Assembly (NCBI GenBank): GCA_030693535.1
Contig: JAUYAL010000077.1
Location: 248,001 to 312,000, forward strand
DNA: 64,000 nucleotides
Reading direction: 5' to 3'
DNA from: Methylotenera sp.
Lineage (GTDB): Bacteria; Pseudomonadota; Gammaproteobacteria; Burkholderiales; Methylophilaceae
Shown: positions 55,277 through 64,000 of the stretch, piece after piece
Position numbering within the stretch: the first letter of the stretch is position 1
How the letters are laid out: each line of letters opens with the position of its first letter
Made by a program: the position numbers and the translations under genes
The notes under the pieces: generated by a model
What the model saw: the letters and a program-made list of their open reading frames with translations, nothing else
Databases searched by the model: none
Told to the model about the DNA's origin: nothing

Positions 55277-56644
55277 ATGCCTAATACTAATTTTCTTGCA
55301 AAACTAGCGCAGCTATTACCTGCGGACAGATTTTACACAGACCCTGTCGATTGTTATGCTTATGCTTACGATAATTCACGTATTTTTCACACGCCAATCG
55401 CGGTAGTTTTTCCGCTAAATGTCGAAGAAGTGCAGGCTGTTATTCGGTTATGCAATATGCATAAAGTGCCAGTTGTGCCACGTGGGCGTGGCACAGGTAC
55501 GGCAGGCGGTAGCGTGCCTGAGGCTGGAGGTGTTGTATTGTCGCTTGAACGCATGAATAAAATCATCAGTGTTGACCCAGATAACCGTATGGCGATTATT
55601 GAGCCGGGTGTGTTGAATCAAGAATTGCAAGATGCGATTAAGGGGGCAGGTTTCTTTTGGCCACCGGACCCATCTAGCGCGGCTTATTGTAGTATAGGCG
55701 GAAATCTCGCAACTTGTGCGGCAGGGCCACATGCTGTGAAATATGGTGTGGCGCGTGACCATGTGTTAGGGCTGAAAGCGGTAACAGGTAGTGGCGATAT
55801 TATAAAAACTGGCTGCTATACCAGCAAGGGTGTAGTGGGCTATGATTTAACGAGATTGCTAGTGGGTTCTGAAGGAACGCTGGCGGTGATAGTAGAAGCT
55901 ACGCTTAAACTCACACCTTTACCTAAACACACCGGCGGCATTACTGCCGAATTTATAGATACATTTAGTTGTGCAAAAGCAATCGCTGCGATTATGGCGC
56001 AACCTTATACCCCAAGCGCTTTAGAGTTTTTGGATAACGGGGCATTAAATCTAATTCGAGGACGCCATAAAAATTTACTGCCAGAAAATGCTAAAGCGTA
56101 TTTGATGATAGAAGTTGATGGTGCGCAGCAAGAGATAATTGAGGCAACCGAGGCAATTCTATTGGCCTGCCAAGTGGATGGATTAATCGAAGCAAAACCA
56201 GCTGAAGATACTAAAGCTTTATGGGCTGCTCGTAAGGCTTTATCTCCTTTACTTAAGGATATTGCACCTAAGAAAATTAATGAAGATATTGCTGTGCCTG
56301 TTTCTCATTTGCCTGAATTGTTAACAGGTTTAGAAAAGCTGGCTTCACAATACAAGATTTCTAATGTAAATTTTGGACATGCAGGCAATGGTAATATTCA
56401 CGTAAATTTATTGGTTAATCCCGATAATGCAGATGAAATGAAGCGCGCTTATGCGTGTTTGGATGAGGTGTTTAGTTTAGTCTTGTCGCTTCAAGGGACG
56501 CTATCTGGGGAGCATGGAGTGGGAATCGCTAAGCGTGCATTTGTGCCGCGTGAGATTGATGAGACGACAATCAATTTGATGAAGGCGCTAAAGCTGACCT
56601 TTGACACTAATAATATTTTGAACCCTGGTAAACTGTTTCCCTAA
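55277..56644 (+). CDS. FAD-linked oxidase, GlcD/D-lactate dehydrogenase type
   Basis: The 455-residue flavoprotein has an N-terminal PCMH FAD-binding domain (VPRGRGTGTAGGSVPEAGG near residue 68, then DPSSAAYCSIGGNLATCAAG near 133) and a C-terminal FAD-oxidase domain with NFGHAGNGNIHVN near 370 and GEHGVGIAKRAF near 412. It oxidises a 2-hydroxy acid such as glycolate or D-lactate; the substrate cannot be fixed from sequence. It starts 9 bases after lpdA, so both are probably co-transcribed. glcE/glcF partners are absent, which favours a self-contained dehydrogenase. Its stop is only six bases from the stop of the convergent DUF2069 gene. Confidence 0.88.
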   Translation: MPNTNFLAKLAQLLPADRFYTDPVDCYAYAYDNSRIFHTPIAVVFPLNVEEVQAVIRLCNMHKVPVVPRGRGTGTAGGSVPEAGGVVLSLERMNKIISVDPDNRMAIIEPGVLNQELQDAIKGAGFFWPPDPSSAAYCSIGGNLATCAAGPHAVKYGVARDHVLGLKAVTGSGDIIKTGCYTSKGVVGYDLTRLLVGSEGTLAVIVEATLKLTPLPKHTGGITAEFIDTFSCAKAIAAIMAQPYTPSALEFLDNGALNLIRGRHKNLLPENAKAYLMIEVDGAQQEIIEATEAILLACQVDGLIEAKPAEDTKALWAARKALSPLLKDIAPKKINEDIAVPVSHLPELLTGLEKLASQYKISNVNFGHAGNGNIHVNLLVNPDNADEMKRAYACLDEVFSLVLSLQGTLSGEHGVGIAKRAFVPREIDETTINLMKALKLTFDTNNILNPGKLFP

Positions 56645-56650
56645 ATGACC

Positions 56651-56989
56651 TTATTTTGCACGAGTCAGCTTGGCATAATAGATAGTGCATCCAAAAAACA
56701 CAGTACTAAGTACAACTTCAATAAGTGCAAGTCTAGCCGAAAGACCGACATCAGCCCACGCACGTACTGCACCTTCCATAAAATAAAATAAAATAAACAT
56801 GCTAGCCCATTGGTAGGTATAACGTTTGCCATGCAAAATACCAAATAAAGGCAATAGTAGTGGCACTACTTTAAGAATGAGCAAAGAGCCATTAGGTCTT
56901 AAAGGAGCCAGGACGGTTTCCCAGGCTAAACATAATAATATAAGCGCTATAAGGCTAGAACTTGCACCCAGTTTCAGTTTATTAATCAT
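56651..56989 (-). CDS. DUF2069 family membrane protein
   Basis: The 112-residue inner-membrane protein has four hydrophobic helices and the family motif GKRYTYQWASMFILFYFMEG near residue 55. DUF2069 genes commonly lie next to wrbA in betaproteobacteria, as here with one gene between. It overlaps the HugZ-like gene by 4 bases and closes the tamA-to-DUF2069 run. No function is known. Confidence 0.82.
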   Translation of the reverse strand: MINKLKLGASSSLIALILLCLAWETVLAPLRPNGSLLILKVVPLLLPLFGILHGKRYTYQWASMFILFYFMEGAVRAWADVGLSARLALIEVVLSTVFFGCTIYYAKLTRAK

Positions 56990-57726
56990 TCTTTAGCCGC
57001 CTTAGACATCGCAACTAAGGCCATTCTGGCAGATTGCGCATCGTGAATTGGGTTATCAAAATTAAAACGTAGGATTTGTGTTTCATTAACGTTTATGCCA
57101 ACTTTAACGTCGAATCCATCACAGTCTATCCCTAACATTTCAGCATGTGTAGCGTTTATATTTAGGAAATGTTTGCTATAAGCAATCATGCTATGTGCAT
57201 GATCCGCATTCATATGTTCTATGATGCCAGTTTCTTGACCGGCAAGTACTGATTCCGACGACTGCTTATTTGATAAAATTAAATCTCCTAACAGACTGTC
57301 TCCAGAAATCCAGCCCATCTTACCAAAGCCTGCAATATAACGTACTTGTGCAATTTCAATACGATAAAAGTTAAAATCATGCATATCAAAATAAGAAGTA
57401 GCTTGAGGAAAGTAGCGCAAATAGCGAGCACGTAAATTTGCATCTTCCTTATCGATTTTTTTAGATTCGCCTATGATGGTAAGGCGTGCATTCGCTTGCA
57501 GATCTTCATCACCTGCAAACACCAATAATGAAACTTTAGGATTGGCAATAATGTTTTGTGTATGCTCAGCAATGGTGCTGATTAAGATGATCGGTTGACC
57601 GCTATGGTCTAGCACAAATGGCGCGACTGAACCAAATGGATAACCTGCAAACTTCGTGGAAAATGTAGATAAAACGCCGCTTTGGGTTGTGCGTAAAAAT
57701 TTCAATGCCTCTTTGGCTAATCTCAA
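56986..57726 (-). CDS. HugZ-family pyridoxamine 5'-phosphate oxidase-like protein
   Basis: The 246-residue protein combines an N-terminal split-barrel PNPOx-like domain (LRTTQSGVLSTFSTKFAGYP near residue 10) with a C-terminal DUF2470 domain (EHMNADHAHSMIAYSKHF near 170). This two-domain layout is that of HugZ/HutZ heme-utilisation proteins, which bind or degrade heme. No heme uptake genes are nearby, so an alternative flavin- or PLP-binding role is possible. It lies 20 bases after wrbA and overlaps the DUF2069 gene by 4 bases. Confidence 0.83.
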   Translation of the reverse strand: MRLAKEALKFLRTTQSGVLSTFSTKFAGYPFGSVAPFVLDHSGQPIILISTIAEHTQNIIANPKVSLLVFAGDEDLQANARLTIIGESKKIDKEDANLRARYLRYFPQATSYFDMHDFNFYRIEIAQVRYIAGFGKMGWISGDSLLGDLILSNKQSSESVLAGQETGIIEHMNADHAHSMIAYSKHFLNINATHAEMLGIDCDGFDVKVGINVNETQILRFNFDNPIHDAQSARMALVAMSKAAKE

Positions 57727-57746
57727 GGTGTTATCACTCTCATTAA

Positions 57747-59173
<1,427 letters not shown>

Positions 59174-59186
59174 TTTGAGTCCAAAT

Positions 59187-62100
59187 TTATTTGAAGCTAA
59201 AAGTATACAGCACATCCACTGCGCTTTCTGTTCCGGCTACACCACGTAGTGACCAACGTGATGTGATGTTGTAGGTGAGTCTAGCGACATCTAAAAGCCC
59301 GCTTATGCTTTTTTGGTAACTGAGGTAAAGTCTAGAAGACAGTCGTTTGCCAAACACTACAGCTGCGCTAGTAGCATCTCCTCCAGCAAAACTAAATTCA
59401 TCTAATCCTGCAGCACGAGCCATCTGCGTTTGTAGCGGTAAAGATTGACCTTGGGATAGCAAAACGCCAGCAGCTAAAGATAACAAGCCATAGTCATTTT
59501 TAGTGGTTTTATCTAAGCCATGTCCCAATACAAGCCATGATAATTTCTCGCTATCAGCTACGGTTGGATTCGAGACCAATTTGGTAATAGGAACGAAAGC
59601 CGTACCTGTAATCTCGATACCAGCATTCACAGGTGTACTATTGCGCATAGCGCGGATATTCACACCCGGATTATCAACAGTTCCATTGAAGTTGATAATG
59701 CCACGTTCAATCGTTAATTTTTGACCATAAGCGAAGTAGGAACCTTCTTTAACTTGAATGACTCCTTCGGTATGTGGGCGATATTGCGTTAAACCGGTTA
59801 AGGTTAATGCACCAGTTAATTGTGCATCTAGCCCACGACCGCGTAAGGTGAATTCTTTACCTACCTCAATGCGCAAACCATTTAGCAGTATTTTTAGCGC
59901 TGGTTCCGGGTTACTATTGGTTTGTCCAAGAATAACAACATCATCGCCAAGAACAGGTGTATCTTCATTGGAGAGTTCAACTAAGCCTTTAGGAACAATG
60001 AAGTTTCCTGAAATCATAAGCAAGTCATTCGCTAGCGTAGTTTTTCCAGTGCCGCTTAAAGTTAGCAGACGATCCGCACGGGAGATTGCTGTGAAGTTCT
60101 CCGCTGTCCAGTCTATGTCGATTTTCGGTTTTCCTTTATCAAGCAGTAAGAATCCCGTGGATTGTAAATACCCTTCGCCGCCTTGCCATGTTGCTTTGGT
60201 GATAAGCAATTTGTTATGATCAAAACTTGCTTGTAATTCGCCACTGGTAAAGTTAACGCCTTCTGTCGGGAGTGAGAATTGCAAGCTGCTACCATCAACA
60301 TTGCCGCTTAAATTGGGTGCAGCTAGCGTGCCATTAGTAGCAACAGTAATATTGATTGCACCATCAAAGCTGGCATCCATCAGTGAAGTAGGCATCGGCA
60401 GAAATGCTAGTGTTTTAAGTTGCGCTTTGCCATTTAACAAGAGTGGCGCATTAGAAAGCAAAGAAAAGCCACTGTCAATTTTGGTGAATTCGGTTCTTAA
60501 ATTCACATCTACTAAGCCAATATTTTGGCCTTTAAGGCTAGCACTAAACTCGACTAGATTATTCACAAATTTGGCATCTATTTTTACCTCTTGCAAACCA
60601 AGTAGTTTCTTGGCGCCATCAGCTTTAGACGTAGTTAAATCGCCAGATTCACGCCATATATTAATATTCCCATTCAAACTATCTGTAGCTTTCATGTCCC
60701 ATTTAGCGGAAAAAATGGGATTACCTTGAAGAATAGAGGGCAATCTGAATAATTCTGCGGGTAAATCATCTAGCGCCAATTGATTTGCATGGCCTGTGCT
60801 TGTAAAACTTTTGGAATCAAATTTAATGAGGTCTATAAACAGATTGCCTTTATTTAAGTGTAGGTGCGCTTGCTCTAATATTGCGCCTTTTGCATCGAAT
60901 AAGAGCGGTGCTGGCGCAGTAAGTTTGATGGGGATTTCTCCATCTAAGGTGAGACTTTGCAATAGTCCCTGCCATCGGTTTGTAGCAGCAATAAAACCAC
61001 CTTGTAAGATGCATGTAAATTTAAACTCTTTGCCTTCTGCGCTTAGATTAAGCTGATTTTTTGCCCTTGTACCTTGTAATGACAACTTGACATCCATGAT
61101 GGGATTTTTACCGTATTTCAAGTTGCTGGCTGTAAGGTCACCGTTAACTTTCCCGATGTGAACAGACATTATTGAACTCTGACCTTCAATTTTTTCTGCT
61201 TTTAAGCCGTTTGGCAGCCCAATATTTTTAGCCAGCACTTTGAATTTAAGTTCTAAATTCTCATAATTGCCCGTCACTGTGCCACTCATATTTGCTTGAC
61301 CATAATATTCTGTTCCAAACATTCTTAAATCTGCTAAATCTGCCTGCCAATTAAGATTACTTTCGATTTGACCAAGGCTTCCATTAGCTTTAATAATGTT
61401 ATTAGCGATGTTGGCTTCTAACTCAATGTTATGTATTTGATTTTCTTTAATATGTATCTTGCCTTTACTAGCTAAAGCTTGGTCTTGCCATTGACTATCG
61501 CGCGCATAAAATTGAATGTTTATATCTAACCTTGGTAGAAGTTTTCCCTGAATGGAAGTATCAAAGTTGAGCTTTGCTGCTGGATATTTACCAAATTTTT
61601 CAGGGTTAAGTGCATTAATTGCTACATTTGCCGATAATGGATATTCGTCTGCTAAACCAAGCTTGCCATTAATTCTAACTAGGGCTACGGGCACTAGATT
61701 GACCTGCTGACTTTGTAATATTGCCAATTTCTCCTTGTGTTTAGCTAAAATTCCATCGCTACTAAAGTTTAAAGTTTCAAGGTCGCCAGATAAGGCTACT
61801 TTTACATCGTAAGGCGTACTCACATCAAATTTTCTCAGGCTTGCTAATCCATTAAGCGCGAAAGGTTTTGTTGTGGTCATTTGTAGTGAAGTTACTATTT
61901 CTCCCCAAGGTGTGATGCCATGCAAGCTGTTGAGTTTGATGTTTTTTGCATCGGCTTTAAGGCTCAGTTTTATATTGCTAAACGAATAGGTTTCACCATT
62001 TTTAATTACTAAAACTTCTGCGATTTCAGCTTGATTAATTTGTATTGGAAAGGGCGGTTTGATGCTTTCAGGCAAACCTGAGTCTTTAGTTTTAGCGGTT

Positions 62101-62354
62101 CCATCTCCTATGGTAATAATTAGTCGTCTTGCGCGCATTTTTTCCACTAATAACTTGCTATCGCCAAATGGTGAAAATAGCCAATTTGCATTTAGCTTTT
62201 CAAGTTTAAGGTGAATGTTATCAAGGTCATAATTGAAGGTGTCGAGGCTGGTATTTGCATTTATTGACATTTCACCTCTTGCAGAAGTCATAAGTAAAGT
62301 GCATCCGACAATCATGATGACTAAGAAGCGCACTGATAAGAAGCGTTGCAACAT
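59187..62354 (-). CDS. tamB: Translocation and assembly module protein TamB
   Basis: TamB spans the periplasm as a long beta-taco and works with TamA in outer-membrane protein and phospholipid transfer. The 1055-residue protein has an N-terminal signal anchor (about 8-25), a long stretch of repeated amphipathic beta segments and the conserved C-terminal TamB (DUF490) domain, about 750-1055, with GTVDNPGVNIRAMRN and LSWLVLGHGLDK. It is somewhat shorter than E. coli TamB (1259). Its ATG overlaps the tamA stop as TAATG, so the two are translationally coupled. Confidence 0.92.
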   Translation of the reverse strand: MLQRFLSVRFLVIMIVGCTLLMTSARGEMSINANTSLDTFNYDLDNIHLKLEKLNANWLFSPFGDSKLLVEKMRARRLIITIGDGTAKTKDSGLPESIKPPFPIQINQAEIAEVLVIKNGETYSFSNIKLSLKADAKNIKLNSLHGITPWGEIVTSLQMTTTKPFALNGLASLRKFDVSTPYDVKVALSGDLETLNFSSDGILAKHKEKLAILQSQQVNLVPVALVRINGKLGLADEYPLSANVAINALNPEKFGKYPAAKLNFDTSIQGKLLPRLDINIQFYARDSQWQDQALASKGKIHIKENQIHNIELEANIANNIIKANGSLGQIESNLNWQADLADLRMFGTEYYGQANMSGTVTGNYENLELKFKVLAKNIGLPNGLKAEKIEGQSSIMSVHIGKVNGDLTASNLKYGKNPIMDVKLSLQGTRAKNQLNLSAEGKEFKFTCILQGGFIAATNRWQGLLQSLTLDGEIPIKLTAPAPLLFDAKGAILEQAHLHLNKGNLFIDLIKFDSKSFTSTGHANQLALDDLPAELFRLPSILQGNPIFSAKWDMKATDSLNGNINIWRESGDLTTSKADGAKKLLGLQEVKIDAKFVNNLVEFSASLKGQNIGLVDVNLRTEFTKIDSGFSLLSNAPLLLNGKAQLKTLAFLPMPTSLMDASFDGAINITVATNGTLAAPNLSGNVDGSSLQFSLPTEGVNFTSGELQASFDHNKLLITKATWQGGEGYLQSTGFLLLDKGKPKIDIDWTAENFTAISRADRLLTLSGTGKTTLANDLLMISGNFIVPKGLVELSNEDTPVLGDDVVILGQTNSNPEPALKILLNGLRIEVGKEFTLRGRGLDAQLTGALTLTGLTQYRPHTEGVIQVKEGSYFAYGQKLTIERGIINFNGTVDNPGVNIRAMRNSTPVNAGIEITGTAFVPITKLVSNPTVADSEKLSWLVLGHGLDKTTKNDYGLLSLAAGVLLSQGQSLPLQTQMARAAGLDEFSFAGGDATSAAVVFGKRLSSRLYLSYQKSISGLLDVARLTYNITSRWSLRGVAGTESAVDVLYTFSFK

Positions 62355-64000
62355 TAGAAAGCTAATCCAATATTGAAATGGAATCGATATTTATCAGTAC
62401 TTTCACCATACGCAATATCAGCACCTATAGGTCCTAAAGGGCTTTTCCAGCGTGCGCCCAAACCATATCCATATGCTGGAGATAAATCTTGAAGTCGGTT
62501 TGCGGCATTTCCTGCATCTACAAACACCGCAGCGCCCCACTGACTAGTAAGCCATTGTATAACTTCAATGCTACTCGTTGCGATATAACGCCCGCCAACA
62601 ATTGCATTACCCTCGTTTACGCCTAAACTTTGAAAGGCATAGCCACGCACAGATTGGTCTCCGCCAGCACGGAATAAAAATAATTCAGGAGCGCTATTTT
62701 GACCATTAACTATACCAATTTCCGCGCGGACTATTAATTGCGTGTTGGTGGTTATAGGATAGTAAGCTTGTGTTTTAAAATGGCTTTGTATGAAGGAGCC
62801 ATTTGAGGTAGACGTAAAAGGTGCTCCAGTAAATTGCATATTTAATAAATAACCACGTGTTGGGTTAAGGTCGTTATCGGTATGCCTAAGTATAATGCCG
62901 TAACCAAGCGTGGCCGCATAAGTGCTATTAGATCCTACCCCATCAACAGTAGCGCTTTCAGTAAGTAAGTTTGCATTCACATACTGTTCCCGCTTTCGAT
63001 CTCCCCAAGCCCTCTTAGCCCCAACTTGAGTGACGGTTAAATTTAATCCTTCTACAAGGGTGTGAGCAAAATTCGTATTTAAACTATCTCGGAAGCCAGC
63101 TTTAGTAGTTGGCAGATAAATTTCATTGGTCAGAATCTGTGCATCTCGTTCTATTTTGAAGTTGCTATTCAATCTCCAGCCCATATTAAAAAAATTTAAA
63201 TGATTAAACGACAACTGCACACGCTGACCAGTATTGGTACTAAACCCCCCGCCTAGAGCCATTTTAATGCTACGGTTTTCAATTACAGTAACTTTAATTG
63301 GTGCGATATGATGTTCATTGCTGTTGCTTAAATTAAGCGTATCAGCAGTCACTTCTACACTTTGGAAATAACCACTTTCCTGTAAACGCGTTTGAAAAGT
63401 AAGCAAGTCTGACTGGTTATAAATGCGCCCAGATTTAATTGGGTTAAGGTTTTCTACTACTCTGGAGGTATAGCGACTTAAACCTTCTATCGTTGTATCG
63501 CCAAAACGAATCGCAGCGCCACTATTTATTTCAACAATCAGTGCGACGGATTTTGTTTCAAGGTTAATTTCTGCCTTGCTATTGCTAATGCTGGCATTGG
63601 GGTAACGCTCGACTAAAAACTCAGTCAATAACCTGCGTTTGGCTAGGTTCCAATCTTCTTGACGAAATTGTACACCTTTTTTTAACAGCCAATTTTCCTC
63701 AAGTTCATTTATTCTAGGCTTTGCATCTGGTATTTGTGTGGCAATGTCGCCAGTAAATTTCAAGACTATTGTGCTGACTAAGATTGGTGTGCCAGCTTCA
63801 ACTATAAACTTGGCGACGTACACATTATTTTGGATTTCAAGCGTTGGGCTGATTTTAGCTGAAAAATAACCTTCAGTTGCGATTAAATCTTTGATGTTTT
63901 GAGGAGCTAGTGAGAATAATCGCTTCCATTCTTCAGGGTTAATGCGTGTGTTGTTCCGCCATTTCACCATGTCTAAATGCCTTTGTAGCAAGTCTTTGAG
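62354..64000 (-). CDS. tamA: Translocation and assembly module protein TamA (5' end outside window)
   Basis: TamA is an Omp85-family outer-membrane protein. The visible 549 codons run from within POTRA domain 1 through POTRA 2 and 3 (FRQEDWNLAKRRLLTEFLV, FQTRLQESGYFQSVEV) to a C-terminal 16-stranded barrel, with the VRGY lid-lock motif (GGDQSVRGYAFQSLG) and a terminal Phe (FNIGLAF). The frame is open to the window edge and the signal peptide is missing, so the true start lies beyond 64000; the in-frame TTG at 63991 is not the start. tamB follows with a one-base overlap. Confidence 0.92.
   Translation of the reverse strand, partial: LKDLLQRHLDMVKWRNNTRINPEEWKRLFSLAPQNIKDLIATEGYFSAKISPTLEIQNNVYVAKFIVEAGTPILVSTIVLKFTGDIATQIPDAKPRINELEENWLLKKGVQFRQEDWNLAKRRLLTEFLVERYPNASISNSKAEINLETKSVALIVEINSGAAIRFGDTTIEGLSRYTSRVVENLNPIKSGRIYNQSDLLTFQTRLQESGYFQSVEVTADTLNLSNSNEHHIAPIKVTVIENRSIKMALGGGFSTNTGQRVQLSFNHLNFFNMGWRLNSNFKIERDAQILTNEIYLPTTKAGFRDSLNTNFAHTLVEGLNLTVTQVGAKRAWGDRKREQYVNANLLTESATVDGVGSNSTYAATLGYGIILRHTDNDLNPTRGYLLNMQFTGAPFTSTSNGSFIQSHFKTQAYYPITTNTQLIVRAEIGIVNGQNSAPELFLFRAGGDQSVRGYAFQSLGVNEGNAIVGGRYIATSSIEVIQWLTSQWGAAVFVDAGNAANRLQDLSPAYGYGLGARWKSPLGPIGADIAYGESTDKYRFHFNIGLAF

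Noticed and set aside
59758..60219. A 153-codon plus-strand frame (and another at 60301-60729) inside tamB
   Set aside because: Shadow frames with Ser/Pro/Val-rich composition and no known domain, opposite to a conserved gene.

Overview
The window looks like chromosome of an AT-leaning betaproteobacterium, most probably a methylotroph of the Methylophilaceae (Methylotenera-like). This is inferred from gene content and order (rnm-yciO-M50 protease-trpS-scpA-scpB-rluB; spx-like-dapE-prmB; tamA-tamB...wrbA-hugZ-DUF2069; A2M-pbpC) and from low GC; no 16S gene is present to prove it.

Layout. 1-6274 (+): RNA and chromosome housekeeping (rnm, yciO, site-2 protease, trpS, scpAB, rluB). 6275-9232: a small decayed patch, then a universal stress protein overlapping a CPA2 antiporter. 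9675-18593 (-): two N5-glutamine-type methyltransferases, dapE, a Spx/ArsC-like protein, a membrane GGDEF-EAL protein with a degenerate MHYT-like sensor, dapD and kup. 19159-21009 (+): a TolC-OmpA fusion behind a sigma54-type promoter. 21100-25600: a small integrative mobilizable element at the 3' end of tRNA-Leu(UAA), with a large serine recombinase, an HTH protein and a MobV relaxase, plus an IS3 remnant at its right edge.

25660-39293 is a sulfur island. Sulfate ABC uptake (sbp, cysT, cysW, cysA, with a catalytically degenerate EAL protein in between) is divergent from a family 2A encapsulin operon: serine acetyltransferase (epsC), shell (srpI) and a cysteine desulfurase with a 210-residue N-terminal cargo region. 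Convergent to that operon is a second sulfur operon: yezD, an outer-membrane porin, a second sbp, a DUF2325 protein and cysK. Together the genes cover sulfate capture, O-acetylserine formation, cysteine synthesis and encapsulated sulfur mobilisation from cysteine. The epsC-srpI leader carries a strong GAAA-loop terminator with an overlapping alternative hairpin, so transcription attenuation is likely. I regard this leader and the degenerate EAL protein as the least described parts; the family 2A encapsulin itself is an already known system.

39294-42183 is a decay zone (IS1182-type transposase remnant, a frameshifted His-rich DMT transporter tail) around chrA. 42221-64000 holds relA, pbpC and an alpha-2-macroglobulin, lpd and a GlcD-like FAD oxidase, and a minus-strand run tamA (cut by the window edge)-tamB-NYN/LOTUS protein-wrbA-hugZ-DUF2069.
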